64,000 bases of DNA, from positions 987,310-1,051,309 of the forward strand of contig FJOG01000010.1 in assembly GCA_900073065.1 (NCBI GenBank), in the 5' to 3' direction. A program made the position numbers and the translations under genes. This DNA is from Phialocephala subalpina (Eukaryota; Ascomycota; Leotiomycetes; Helotiales; Mollisiaceae). The notes beneath the pieces are model-generated. The model made no database searches and was not told the DNA's origin. It saw only the letters and a list, made by a program, of their open reading frames with translations. Below, piece by piece: positions 24,904 to 37,358 of this stretch. Each line of letters begins with the position of its first letter. Position 1 is the first letter of the stretch.

Positions 24904-27036
24904 TCAAAATCCATACTCACTCCTTATCAAGTTTGCAGCCTTTTCCGCAACCATGTACACGGGCCCTTGAGTATGCTGATCAGGCACAACCGGCATAATA
25001 CTCGCATCCACGACTCGAAGTCCCTGCACTCCATACACTTTCAAGCTACTGTCCACTACCCCACCATCGGCTCTTGGTTTCATCGCGCATGTTCCTGATG
25101 CATGCCAGACTGGGATTGCTGTGTTGCGAATATAGCTGCCATGAAGTTCTGTCAGTCACGAATCTTGACGGTATCATTGGAGTTCGGTTACGCACTTCAG
25201 AATATCCTCATCGCTCTGTACAGCCACTCCAGGAGCAACCTCTCCGTTGTCAGGTCCAATGCCCCACTTCGCAAGATTGGGATATGCAAGAATCTTTCGA
25301 AGTTGCTTGAAAGCATAAACCGCAATCTTCTGATCGGTCTCTTCTTGAAAGTACTGTTATTATCGTCAGCACCATTCCCATACCATGGACAAGAACCTAC
25401 ATTCAAATCAATAACCGGAGCATCCATGATGCCATTACTCTGCAACGTCACACTCCCCCTCGAAACAGGCGCTAACAGCCCCGCCGTGATCGAGATATAC
25501 GACTCATTACTCCTCGGCGGATACTGTTCCACGGGAAAAGAAGGGTAGTAAGCGGCTTCGTAGTAGTACTCGATATGTGCTTGTTCCGTTCTGTTCATCA
25601 GTTCTATTGCATTCAAACTTGAGAGTTCGTCGATTGAGAGTTTTTGAAAGCCATATGTTGCACCACCAGGCGACGTAAACGGGCCCGTACGGTTTTCTGC
25701 GTATTCTGCTTGGGCAGCGAGGAAGGCGGGAAAGGAATTTACGAGGGAGTCGAGGGAGGTGGAGGGTTGAGAGCGGACGATTACGCTGAAGTATGTGTGG
25801 TCCTGCAGGCTTTTCATCGATTAGTGTTAGAGTTCGAGTCTTTCTGAGATTTATGCTTACTTTTGTCCCACATTCGGGTTGCCTACTTTCGCTTCAATAC
25901 CATTCCTCGCCAGCTCATCAGTAGGTCCAATCCCAGAAACCATGAGAAGTTGAGGCGACTGAAACGTTCCAGCAGACAAGATGACTTCCTTATTAGCAGC
26001 AACGAACATCACACTCCCAGTCGTTTGATGCGTAACCGCAACCCCAATTGCTCTCAACTCATCTCCAGTCCCATTTGTCACAACCTGCGAGACCGTAGCA
26101 TAAGTCAAGATGCCGAGGTTCGTTCTGTTCTGAATGTTCTCCGCGTAGCTCGTGTAGCTTGAACTTCTAGCGTACGTCGGATCTAACGTCAGCGGTTCTT
26201 GCTTCACCCCAATGTTATCTCCAAGATTGAGATCGTTGACAATGGGAGCAAGACCGACTCCCGCTACGGCTTCGATGAATGAGAATGAGGCTGGCGTGGA
26301 GTAGTCAGGGTAACCGACTTGGACTGGACCGTTGCTTGAGTATCCAGAAGGGTCGAAGGTTCTGTAGCTTTCGTTTGTTCGCGAGGGAGAAGAGAAAGTG
26401 GTGCTCTGTTGGTGTCAGCACGTGATGAACGTGTGGTGCGAGGAAGAAAGACCTTCTTGAAGTACGGAAACACGTCTTTCCATCCCCATCCTGGATTTCC
26501 CATGGTCTCCCAGAGATCATAAAGACTTGCTGAGCCACGACCATAAGCCAAGCCATTGACTGAGGAGCTTCCTCCCAGACATCGTCCTCCTGAGTCATCA
26601 TTGTCAGTCCATATATCAGATAGCAGGATCTTAAGATGCGCTTACGATGATATGTTATGGTCCTCCCATTCAGGGAAGCCTGAGGTGGAGTCACAAAGCC
26701 CCAATCAATCTGAGTACCAAGTACCAAAGCACTTCCAAGCGGCGTCTTGCTTGCAGCAATGAGGCCAGGTTTTGATCCAGCTTCCAGGACCAAGACGGTC
26801 TGGTTGCTGTTCTCTGTCAATCGAGCTGCAAGTGCGAGACCTGCTGTCCCTCCTACGAATGTTCAGTTGATGTTTATAAATAACATGATGTCTGGGCACA
26901 TACCTCCTACGATGATAAAGTCGTATGAAGATTGGATAATTTGTCCTCCTGTTGAGACATCACCAGAAGCGATGGTCAAAAATGATGTTAAAGCTAGAGC
27001 GACAAGGCTCCCGTATCTGATTTGCAAATGCATCAT
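24904..27036 (-). CDS. Secreted GMC-family FAD oxidoreductase (choline/glucose oxidase superfamily)
   Basis: Seven exons (27036-26904, 26852-26646, 26589-26453, 26405-25861, 25809-25401, 25353-25196, 25135-24904) give 606 residues, all splices in frame. A signal peptide is visible (MMHLQIRYGSLVALALTSFL). The ADP-binding motif GGGTAGLALAARL is formed across intron 1, with LVLEAG after it. GMC signature 1 is present as GGSSSVNGLAYGRG, and signature-2-like sequence as SAGTFQSPQLLMVSGIGP. C-terminal catalytic residues lie in VWHASGTCAMKP and in DQHTQGPVYMVAEKAA. Several N-glycosylation sites fit secretion. Members oxidise alcohols or sugars with release of H2O2 or electrons; the substrate is not predictable. 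One donor is GTCTTT, weaker than usual. It lies 0.7 kb from a co-oriented P450. Confidence 0.9.
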
Positions 27037-27728
27037 GTTCTCTTGCAATGTCAACAAGGGATCTTGCGTCACTCCGGATAGAACATTTCTTCAGATACTG
27101 TTCTCGGCCTTATACACGAAATCAACAAGCTTCAATGCACTCAAGCAGCCAAGACAATCGTCATTGGACGCAAATTATTCAATTCGGAAGCATCTGGGCG
27201 ATCCCGTCAGCCGAAGGTGGTATTTCTCCGAACACACAATTGATTGGTTGAGAAAACGAATCCGGCTGGTTAAACTCAAAGTCTGCTTATCTGCGTCACT
27301 AAACCAATATATTCTTTCAGCCTCTCACATCTCGCTACAGCTCGTGAGTTTTGCTTCGTAAATTCGCCCAATCTTTGTCCTTGATGTTGGTAGCAGCATC
27401 AGCCCTACTCAGACTCAGGGGGCGACGATCGAAATGCCAAACCCGAGTACCTCACTTGAAGACATCGGAGAAATTGTTTAGAAGACATGTTTTAACAACA
27501 ATAAAGAAGCTTTAGATTTTCTCGAGGTACGGAAACAATGAAGTTCCTAGGACTCTTCATTCATTAAAGCAAAGACCAGCCTGGAAAATCTATAGAAGAT
27601 ACTATGTCACGCGAAGAAGCAAAATTCAAGCGCGCCGACCATGCTACGCAAAGAGCAGATGTACCTCACCTGCTCGGAATTTCAACGCTATCAAATCTCA
27701 CCCCTCTCCATATTCACAACTCTTTCGG
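27037..27728. other. Intergenic between GMC oxidoreductase and P450
   Basis: 692 bp holding the promoter of the GMC gene and the 3' flank of the P450; nothing else recognised. Confidence 0.55.
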
Positions 27729-29399
27729 TCATCGTTTATCAACAGCCTTCTCGCAAAAGACCCTCAGATGTCTGCCTGGATAGAAAGGCGTAAAACAATC
27801 CCTCCACTCCAAATCCTCTTCCTTCGTGCCATCAAGTCTCATATCGAACTTTCTCAGAAGCGTCGCATATAGGATATACAACTCGCACCAAGCCAAATTC
27901 ATTCCGAGACAGCTTCTCGGTCCCTTGCTGAAAGCCACCAACCACTTCTCAAGCCCAGAGGATTTCTCCCCAATCCAACGGTATGGATTGAACTTCTCTG
28001 GGTTCTCGAAGATTGAAGGAGCTTGATGAACGAAGAACGCGGACATGCCGACGATGGTTCCTCCTGGGATAAAGTTGCCCCCAATTTTGGCACCAAGGTG
28101 GGGGACGATGCGGAGAAGTGGGGAACAGGCTCCAGGGGAGATGCGAAGAGATTCTTTGATGGTTGCTGTTAGAAGAGGGAGAGCTTCTAGGACTTCGAGA
28201 GAAGGTGGATTGTTGATGTCTGGCCAAGCCTGGGAGATTTCTTCGCAGAGCGCCGAGTAGATTTTGGGTTGATCGAGGATGTGGAAGAAGCCAGTCATGG
28301 ATGTGTCGCCAACCGTCACGCCACCAGCGAAGAGCATCGTGAGTGCTTCCTCGAGGAGAGCCAATTTGCTGAAAATAGAGCTGCTGTTGTGAACATGTGG
28401 ATCCAGCAGTTGATGGTAGATGGTTGGGTGTGGCGAAGCTTCGAGTATTGAGGGGTTGGTCGAGACGTCTTCAACCTGCTTGGCGAGGATGACTTGAAGA
28501 TGCGTCAAGCCTGCCGTCTCGGGAGATGCTTTGATAGCGAGCCATGGCGGTAAGGAGAATATCGTCTTCCGAAACCAGGGGAGGTGATGAAAGAGGTGAA
28601 ATGTAGGCAGTGAATTGTCCATGGCGACCACGATCGGAGCAGCGAAGTCAGGTGCATCCATGGCATCAACCGATTTGGCAAAGCAGAACTCTGTGATCAT
28701 GTCGACGGTGAAGCAGCGGAACGCAAAGAGCATGTCAGATGACTTGCCAAGTGCTTGGTTCTTCGAGAGTGCTTGCACGAGATGATCAACCTAGTATTGT
28801 TAACTACTGTACCGTTCATTTTTGAAGAAGTGAAGTCGACTCACTTTCTCTCTGACCAAAGACTGCAAATCGAGAATCGCTCGTTTCGAGAACAAAGGCT
28901 GAAGAACCTCCTTCCTCTGCTTCGAGTCGGCATACTTGATAAGACCAAAGCTCGAATGATCTTCTCCGAAGGATTCATACAACTTAGCTTCCTTATCCCA
29001 GCGCAAATTCCCATTGTAAATGTTATGATAAGCGTCCGGATTCGCAAAGTGAAGCTGTCACCATCAGCCTCGCCTTCTTTCAATTCAAATCCACCTGACG
29101 TACCTCATTTGGTCCCACCCTCACAATATCACCTGCCTTCCATCAGACATTCATTCTCGAGGCCGAAGGTTGGAAGAGCACAAACCATACTTCTCGTGCA
29201 GCTTGACCAGCACATGAACCATCGACTCCCCTCTCACAACCTCAGCATACGTCTTCCACCAGCCCGTGACACCCGCAACCTTCGGACCCGGAAACTTGGC
29301 CAGAGGATGGAAAGTGACATTATAGATACCCTTGCAGAGCTTGTAAACGATCCATCCTAAGACCGCGTTCCGGACCGCAGACAGAAACATGGTTTCCAT
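27729..29399 (-). CDS. Cytochrome P450 monooxygenase (class II, fungal)
   Basis: Four exons (29399-29186, 29132-29104, 29054-28845, 28790-27729) encode 504 residues, typical for fungal P450s. One exon is only 29 nt. Near the start is a membrane anchor (MFLSAVRNAVLGWIVYKL) and a Pro-rich hinge (FPGPKVAG). The I-helix region has LFAGGVTVGDTSM, where the Thr is in the expected oxygen-activation zone. The K-helix ESLR motif is present in TIKESLRISPG, followed by FNPYRW. The heme loop is FSKGPRSCLGMNLA with the axial cysteine; the second position (S for G) is a common variant. It is an ER-bound oxidase that needs a P450 reductase. Substrate unknown. The flanking GMC oxidoreductase and permease suggest, but do not prove, a shared pathway. 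Confidence 0.92.
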
Positions 29400-30203
29400 C
29401 CTGCCTTTCTTTTCCTCTCTGTCTGTCAAGGGTTCGAAGATCGAAGGCACAAGAAAGCACAAGTAAGCACAAGCACAACGTGCTCGAGGTATCTTTCCGT
29501 GATCGCAGGGCTGGTACGCGGAATCATGCAAGTGAATGGTTGTCGAATTAGGTGTGGTGTTCAAGTCCTGTACCTCCTGGTGCTTCGTCAATTTGTAAGT
29601 ATCATTCGCACCTCGACCCCAGTGGTGGCTTGCTGCAGACAAGGGAAGGAATCACCGGGATGTTTCGTTCCTTCCCCGAAAAGCAAGTTCTTACAGGGCT
29701 TACTTAGCGAGCTGAAGCCTGACGGCGACAGCACGCTACTGAACGCCCCTGCCACACCCGATAACGTCCCCTAAAACGCGACCCGTCTCCCCGTCCCTTA
29801 GCATAGCTTGACACATGGAAATGCGGGCGGAGAATATCCAGATGACGCGTTTGCAGCGGAAAGACATGTTCGAACTTTAAGATTCTAAGTTGTTGCTTTT
29901 GATTTGTTTTTGGAAGGCTGATGGAGCAACTACCGAGATGTCACTGTCAAGCCCAGGAAAGCTGCATATTGAAACGGATCTTGTACTACGATGTGCCACG
30001 ATTTTCGTGCTTTTTTGTTACACGATCTTCTCAGCTGGTAACCAATGTGAGTTGTTGAAGCATCGTTCGTGATCTTATTGTGCTACATGAATACAGCTAA
30101 TCTGAAGCTATGCTAGAGTATGAACTGGAGCTTTCTCGATCTCCCAAGCAAATTTTCAGGGAATCGTATTTTTATATCCGCATCTCCAATAGAACCTTGA
30201 CTT
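29400..30203. other. Intergenic between P450 and permease
   Basis: About 0.8 kb, including the P450 promoter. No coding sequence or RNA gene recognised. Confidence 0.55.
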
Positions 30204-32040
30204 TTAATCGTTTCTCTTGACCAAACCCACTGGTGGCGTGTAGTCATGTCTGCCTTTGAAGGAGTAGTAGGCTACTGCAAAAAGCATGGTACCACAGAAC
30301 ATGACGACGTTCCAGTTCATGGTAGCTGCGGTCACGGGTGTGGAGATAGGAAAGAAAATAAAAACCCAGACGACCAGCAAAAAGGCAACAGCGCCAAGGT
30401 TAATGGCGAGGCCGAAACGTCCAAGGGTCCAGCGACGGGATGGGAGGTCTCCCTTCAGACGGCGAAAAATTAAGCAGGAGAAGGAGATAATATACGTCGC
30501 GAGGAGTGCCGAGACAGCGAGTGATCCGATGGCATTGAAGGCGACAGTTGAGCCGATGTTGATGAGTGAGAGAAGACATGTGATCGCGAAAGTGATGAGA
30601 ACAGCGTTGAGTGGAATGTTCCATCCTGGCTTGACCTGCATCAAGTGTCAGTCGATTTTCTGCATCCTAGAACCGAGATACTTACGTGTGAGATGAAGTC
30701 TGAAAACGGTAAACCTCTGTCACGAGCAAAGGACCAAGTCTGGCGAGACACGGTGGCCACCGTGCTGATACAGGCAGATGTGATGTTGACGATCAAAATT
30801 GAAGTCATGATGGAGGTACCGACATTGCTATTTGTGGCGTTAAAGAAGACTTGGATGAAAGGGTATCCGGTTGGACTGGTGAGGATGTCGGTCACGCTTC
30901 CCAAGGTGAAGCAAAACGTGATGACCATGATAAATCCAAGGGTTCCGTTAATGGAAGCCGCCCAAATGATGGCTCGGGGAAGGACGAGTGACGCGTCTTT
31001 GATTTCTTCCGACATGTGGACTGCACTGTCTGCCCCGATCAAGGTGTAGACTGGCGACAGAAGTCCAACCATGAACGCCAAGCCTTTCGAACTCCAGCCT
31101 CCAAGATTCATGAAGTCGGTGAAAACCTCTTTTGGCGAGCTTCGTGGGGCAAGAACCCAAAGCGGCACGAGGACAGCGAAGAATCCTAACAAGTGAATGA
31201 TGAGGACCATACCCTCGACCATCGGCAGCTTTTTAGCGAGAAATGTGTTGAAGATGATGCAGAATGCTGTGATCGCAATCACAAGCAACGTTCCATGCCA
31301 ATTTTTGAACACATAGTCGGGGTTGTCGAGTACCAGCAGGCCTTGGATCATTGTGCCTGCTAAGAAGGCGAGAGACGCGAGACCGGTCTGCCATCCCAAC
31401 ACTGATGTCCAGCCTGATACCGTCAGAGGAGAACTGGCAGTTGAAGAGGACAGATCTTACCCACGATATAACTGATGAACTTCTGAGAAGAAGGAGGTGC
31501 AAACTCAGACACCCAATGGTACTGACCTCCCGAAGTCGGTGCCCTACGAGCATTCATCAGTTGTCATGTCGTGCTGACCTGCAGATCCCATTGTCTTGTA
31601 CGCACATAGAAGCCATCTCGGCGACTGTTGCAAACACAAGCATGTAACCAATCCAGACAATAAGATAACCCCAGATCATTCCTGCAGTGCCTCCGTTGAT
31701 GAGTGCGAAGAGACTGGTCCTGTTGACGCATCAGTATCTTCAGAATTCTTTGGGAAGGGAACAAGGCATACATCAAGGCGATCTCCCAAGTGCTCATCAA
31801 AGTGCACGCAAAACCCAGGGTTGAGATGAATCGAAAGTTGCGCTGTCAAAGGTGAGTGTTCTCAATCAGGATGGGCATTTTAGATCTGCATACGTTCAGC
31901 TGCTGTGTTCGACCAAGCATTTGCATGTCCCTCTCATCAGCCTCTGTGCCTCCAAGCTGTGAATAGTTCCGAAGCTCGAAGCCTCCCTCTTCGGTACTTG
32001 AAGACTCGACGACTTGGCTATTGCCAGGCTTGATATCCAT
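30204..32040 (-). CDS. Amino-acid / GABA-choline type permease (APC superfamily)
   Basis: Six exons (32040-31894, 31842-31772, 31719-31606, 31543-31461, 31413-30686, 30635-30204) make 524 residues and about 12 TM helices, normal for the fungal amino acid/choline transporter group that includes yeast Uga4 and Hnm1. An N-terminal cytosolic tail of about 45 residues is followed by FISTLGFACTLMSTWE. The substrate-site loop motif appears as GGQYHWVSEFAPP. The conserved mid-protein signature HMSEEIKDASLVLPRAI is intact. A Trp-rich helix region (GWTSVLGWQTG) and WSFARDRGLPFSDF are also family hallmarks. It probably imports amino acids, GABA, choline or related amines at the plasma membrane. No defects are seen. 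Confidence 0.92.
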
Positions 32041-32736
32041 GATTGGGATGATGATGAGGCTTTCGGGGATGTTGGAATGAGGAGGTGCAGGTGAAGTGTG
32101 ATTCGCGATGGTGTTGAGTTCGATCTCTAGAAAGAAAAGAAACGGATTGTTGAAAGAAGACAAGGGAGCTTGAACTGCAGCACTGGCGTGATATGAAAAA
32201 TACCCAGCAACCCTAGCAAGCAAGGGAGGTACGAGGGTTGATGCAGCTAGTAGGTGTTTCCTAAGCGAGCTTTCACCCCCGACGAGTGCAACACCAAAAA
32301 AACTAGGGGCGCGAAAAAGCCACTCGACGCATGCAATGTTTGGATTTCATAGGTTCAGATACTCAGCCGTCCCCGCTGCCATGGGATTCAGGAACAAGAC
32401 ACAAGGATGTCTGTGCGACCAGGCACTTCGCGCCACTCAGCAGCCCCAAATCAAAACAAGAAGTTTAATCCTGAAGGCTTGTTATTTGAACAACCTCCTT
32501 ATGTTGGCTATCTGCGTATCACTAGCTAAGTACCTTGCTGCAATAAAAGCAACCATGGACGTTTCAACGGGAGTTTCATTGCCGGGACTAGTGACCGTTG
32601 ATAAGAAAACTTGGAAAAGAAGCACCTGGTATTCTCTCCTTTGGATGGATGAGACAACGTTTATGAGTAGCCTCATGGACCACAACCAATTCACTCTTTA
32701 ATTGCATACTTACACTTCTCACTCTAACATTCTGCC
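32041..32736. other. Divergent promoter region (permease / rhodopsin-like gene)
   Basis: The two genes are transcribed away from each other across 696 bp. A plus-strand frame at 32336-32701 lacks features and is not called. Confidence 0.55.
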
Positions 32737-34116
32737 ATGGCGTACAATGGAACGCAACTGCTCCCAGGCCAGTCGCCGCCTCTTGAAATTATTACTCCAA
32801 CAGATCAAAGTGGTGTTATCCTGATAGCAACCGCTCTAGGGTTGATATTCGCCTTCATATCTTTACTTATCAGAGTTTATCTTCAAATTCAAGTCCGCCA
32901 TCAAGTCTCTCGAGATGATGCTGCCGCTTTAGTGGCAATGGTGAGTAGAAGCAACCTGGAATAGAGCCATTGCTGACAACCGAAAGCTATTTGCAGTTGC
33001 GCAATCCAGCGCCGTCTTCGTCGAAGTATCCAAAGGCTTTGGCAAAACTTTGATCGACATTCCGCCAGAAAATCTACCATATTTGCAAAAGGTACCCATC
33101 TTCCAATATTATCTCGTATCAACCAGACTCATCATTGCAGGCATCATACTCGAGCGACATCCTCTACCTCATTACAATATGGCTAACGAAATGCTCCGTG
33201 GCCTTTCTGACTACTCGCCTATCACCAGACAAACGCCATAACTTTGCATCAAACGTCGTCCTGGTTGTATCGGCTTTGTTTGTCGTGATATCTCTTTTCA
33301 TAGTAGCTCTTGGCTGTGATTTGTCCCAACCATGGATCTTCATCGACACTCAGTACGGCCCGAACATGGTAGAGCTTCTCAAATCCTCTCAATGTCCGAA
33401 TCACTAACGATCTCCAGTTCCTGCGTTGGCAGATTGTAGCTGCATTCGACATCATAACAGAGCTTGCTCTACTGGGAGTATCCATCTTCCTTGTGGGAGG
33501 TCTGCAACTCTCCAACCACAAGAAGTTTGTTGTGATCTTCGCTTTCGCGTTAAGGATCCCGTAAGCAACACCTCCTACCTCACACTTGATTGACACTGAA
33601 TCTCTTAGCATTATCGCCGCGATTGTGCTCCGGCTCTACTACCTCAACATAGAACTCTCAAGCCCCGACCCAACACTCAAAGGCACCCTCGTGTCAGTCA
33701 GCACCCAAATCCAAATCAGCTACGCCATCATTGCTGCAACCACACCTTGCCTCCGACCTTTCATGTCTGCACTCAACACCCACTACGGCGCACCAGCCCA
33801 AATCAAGACCCCCTCCGGCAGCAAGAACTCAAACAATAGCTACGTCTTATCCACATTATCGAAAAATCGAAGACAAGAGAAGAGCAAACAATCAAATAGC
33901 ACCAACGCTATGCCGGAAACGAGATGGGATGGAACGAGACACAATGCATCGATCATAGCAGGTGACAATATCAGTTTCGAGAGTCGCTCAAGTGTTCAGA
34001 TGATCATACAGAAGAATACGGAGTGGGAGGTGGAAATTGAAGGAAATTCAGGAGCGAGTCATCGCTCTGGAATGTCGCCTGAACGACTTCATGAGATACG
34101 ACCTACAGAACATTAG
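32737..34116 (+). CDS. 7-TM rhodopsin-domain integral membrane protein (fungal)
   Basis: Five exons (32737-32940, 32987-33091, 33141-33368, 33418-33560, 33609-34116) give 395 residues with seven hydrophobic segments: VILIATALGLIFAFISLLI, then the helix with LFAVAQSSAVFVEVSKGFG, YSSDILYLITIWLTKCSVAF, VVLVVSALFVVISLFIVALG, ITELALLGVSIFLVGGL, AIVLRLYYLNIEL and SYAIIAATTPCLRPF. The order, the KCSVAFL motif in helix 3 and the Cys-Leu-Arg-Pro-Phe end of helix 7 are typical of the large fungal rhodopsin-domain family (PF20684-like), which includes PTH11-related proteins but here without a CFEM domain. A Ser/Asn-rich cytosolic tail of about 110 residues follows. Ligand unknown. Confidence 0.88.
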
Positions 34117-36196
34117 GCTTTTGCTGCCATTGGGCATTACTTTGGGTAGACACAATAGAATTCTTTCACGAGAAAGTCACTGCCAAACTTTATTTTGATG
34201 CAATGAGGCGTTGAAGTTCTAGTCCAATTGTTTCCTCCATGCCCGAGTAGGGGCGGCCGCCAAATATCTCTCCTCAACAGCCATCGTCGTCAACCCGCAT
34301 CCCCTCTTCCTCACCCGTCCCATTGTCTCAGACCCTCAATTTCGACCCTGCTTCCAATCCTCTTCCCGAAAACTCCTCGCCATTCATGGAAAACCGAACG
34401 TCACGATTAGCTTCGCCAAACTCTCCAATCCCAGGCTCTGTCGTTTCACCCAACCAATGAACCCCTCAGCCACCACTTCCTAGTGCCCAATCCGGAACAT
34501 AAACGCATATCGTGGCGTCCACAACTCGGATCGGACGCAGCCCCTCATTCCGACCGGCTTTCCAAATGAGTGTTCCCTTCCGGGTTTCCAGCCAAGAATT
34601 GCTTTTTCTGTTCTGGACAAAAAATTTGCTTTTTTGGATCCTTTTGCCGGGGATTTTAGAATGCCGCATTGGCTTCCGGAGGATGTGCGGGATGGATTTA
34701 TGGGGAGGGAATGAGTGGTTGGCTGGGTCCAGGGTCTTGGTAAGGCCGTTAATAGTTGCCGTGTTCTAGGCTTTGGACGTGGGGTATTCGTCTAGATTCG
34801 GAGAGCTCTGGTCTGGGCCTTCAGTCTCATTCGGTACCGAAGTCTGACTGCAGCGTTATTTTTGAGATGGTGCAGGGAAGTGAAGTTGATGGACGGCGCT
34901 TGGTGCGGGAGATGGGCGCTCGGGTTTTGGGATGTTGGCTTTCTTTTTCGTTCCCAGAACGATGGAAGGAGATAATTGCTTGGCTTTCGGAAGAAGATTC
35001 GTTTGGGTCGTGGTCGTTCTTTCCCGACTAGAATTCCGATGTCCCTTCCTTTCCTGATCTCACACTCGGAACTCAAAATCATCTCGCTCTCAACATCCCT
35101 TCACTCCCGAATCTGCGTCTTCCCTTTCGGACGTCCACCTCCGCATTCATCTTCCATTTTAACTTCAAAATATCCTTCGGATTCAAGATCTCCCAGGATC
35201 GTCAAACCTTGATCCCAGGCCATGAACTCGGGTCCTGCAGCCGGAAATCCCGAGCACGTTCTTCGTCCCACCTGTCAGGAAGGTTGTGCAACACTGCAAC
35301 GTGAGGTCAGGAACAGGAAGTGTGATGTGATGTGGAATCCTAGGTGCAGAATCACGATATTTCACTACCGGTAGTCTTCCTTGTTGGTGTTTGATGTTTC
35401 TTCCGCATAGTTTTGATCCTGCGAGCTTGGAAGGGGTATTGGCATGATTTTGACATCGTCTGTTATCCCCCATTTGATTGGGAAGGTATTCAAGTCAGAT
35501 ACCTCATCAGGTTGGATGATACGCAAGAAGGAAGCCACGGTCGACAGTGCTCTGCGGCTTCGTTCCTTGTTTCCGTGAGCTTTTTTCAAGCCACATGTTG
35601 CTTCGTCCTTTCCCTCCATGGTACACACTGGGCCTGAGCACTTTCACTTCCAGACTATCTCGAACACCTTGCATGCCCAAAGAGGGCCTTGGTTACCTCC
35701 TGAAAAACAGAGTCCATTTCACCGTTGAGCATTCGCTAATTGCTGACGCTTCGTCTCGGGTTGGGTTAATTAGCGAGCTTGAACTCGTACTAGACATCTT
35801 TACAATGATTCATTTGCCTCTTTGGAGCCGAGAAATATCCTCATCGAGATCAACATGTAAGGCATCCTCGAGAACCAAGGAGCGACTGAACTCAAGTGAG
35901 AATGAGGAGGAGCACGAGCTTGGTGAGTGTTCATATTGAAAAGAAGCAACGCTACAAGCAGGCTATTGTACATTCGCTGAGAACTCCAAAACAACTCCAT
36001 GCTTCCATACTTTCATCGCGTATACTCGTATTCATGCATGTTGATATCTTCGCTGAAGGGGAAAAAAAATTGTCAAGCACCGACGAAAGAAACGCGGAGC
36101 TGTGGGGTATATGTTGCTTGTTGGAGTCGGAAAGGGTATCGTAACATCGCATCGCATTGCATTGCGTCAATCAACTTCAACTTGTCGAGTGATAGC
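34117..36196. other. 2-kb non-coding interval, nothing recognised
   Basis: Both strands contain only short frames without domains. 34230-35220 is enriched in ttcc, ccga and ttcgg words and looks like a decayed sequence, but I could not assign it to a gene or repeat. Confidence 0.5.
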
Positions 36197-36681
36197 TCAG
36201 TGGTGTTCATGACCTGCAATCGAGAGTCAGTACTGTTTGAGCTTGTGGGGTTTGAAGGACACTCACGACCAAGCATGTGCCCTCTCTTCGACATCTTGCT
36301 CGCCTGCTCCTGCTTGATCTTTGCAAGCCTCGCCTCCTCCGCAGCCTCCTTCTCCAACCTCCTAATATGCTCCCTCGCCTCCTTCACCGCATGCCTCGCG
36401 GCAATCAAAGCTTTATCCGCCTCTCTTTCAGCAGCTTCTGCGTTCATGACTCTTTCTCTGGCTGCGATGATGCTTGGGTCTTCATCTCTGCGATGCAGAA
36501 GACCGGAGCGGCGGTGGGGAGACGTGTTTGAGGCGGCGGTGGTGGTGGAGTGGTGGGTTGTGGTGCGAGCGGGGGAGATGGAGCGATTTCTGCGACCGAA
36601 GAGGGTGCTGCTTCGCTTTACGGGCTTTTCTTCGACGACGGGAGCGGTCTCAACGTTTTGATGGCGGTTGAAGAGAGGCAT
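36197..36681 (-). CDS. Small basic coiled-coil protein, conserved in fungi, function unknown
   Basis: Exon 1 (36681-36267) and a 17-nt exon 2 (36213-36197) are joined by a 53-bp intron, giving 143 residues ending LGRHEHH. The N-terminus MPLFNRHQNVET and the FGRRNRSISP motif are followed by a Thr/Ser-rich linker, then a strongly helical charged block (DPSIIAARERVMNAEAAE, LIAARHAVKEAREHIRRL) ending in KIKQEQASKMSKRG. This layout (short FGRR repeats, then one helix) is shared by a small-protein family I have seen across filamentous ascomycetes but cannot name. Without the splice the frame would run 60 codons longer in low-quality sequence, so the short spliced end is preferred. Confidence 0.75.
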
Positions 36682-37358
36682 CTTGCTTCTTTCTATCTTC
36701 TTGCTTTCTTAAAAGTCTTGAGGTCGGTGGTGGAAAGCTTGTGTTGCTTGAAATGTTGGAACGTTGTACGATCTGAATATTCAATGTCAAGAGGGACTGA
36801 CACAAGCTTTATGGGGATACAGACCCTTGGAGAGATCCTTTCCTTTTGGGAATCGTCGTCATGAATTTCCTGTTTTTGGGAAACTTTGATATTCTGGGGT
36901 TGTCAATGACGTCGGTGCTGAAAGGGGGGAGGATCGGCGCTGTCAGACCCTGTTTTCCCTTGGAGGCACGTGAGTGTGGGGGTTGAGAAAGGGGTAACGA
37001 GAGACTGCATCATGTTCACTTGCGGTTAAACGTCTTGTTTGTTTTGTCGCTCGAATTGGGAAACATAACTTGCAACTATTGGTAGTTGGAATGTTTCGAT
37101 GAGCAGCGAGTACTGATTGGATGGGTGATTCTTATCAACAAAGTGAGGCAGCAAACAGCCTCGCGATTACCTGCAGCAAGAACGAGCCATATTAGCGAAG
37201 ATCCATTAAACGTGCATGAGCTCTGTGTGATACCAACGCCTGGTGAGGTGCAGTCGTCAAAGATATGTTTAACCCCGCGCATCTTCAGATACCGAGAGCT
37301 TCACCGCCCATCGACTCTTCAAAGCCTTTTTACTTAATCTATCGAGAGGAGCTACGAT
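36682..37358. other. Divergent intergenic region, nothing recognised
   Basis: 677 bp upstream of both the small coiled-coil gene and the PDI pseudogene. Confidence 0.5.

Noticed and set aside
32336..32701. Plus-strand 121-codon frame between permease and rhodopsin-like gene
   Set aside because: No domain, and it sits in a shared promoter interval.
35547..35939. Plus-strand 130-codon frame
   Set aside because: Composition is not coding-like and nothing matches; treated as chance in a 2-kb gene-free interval.
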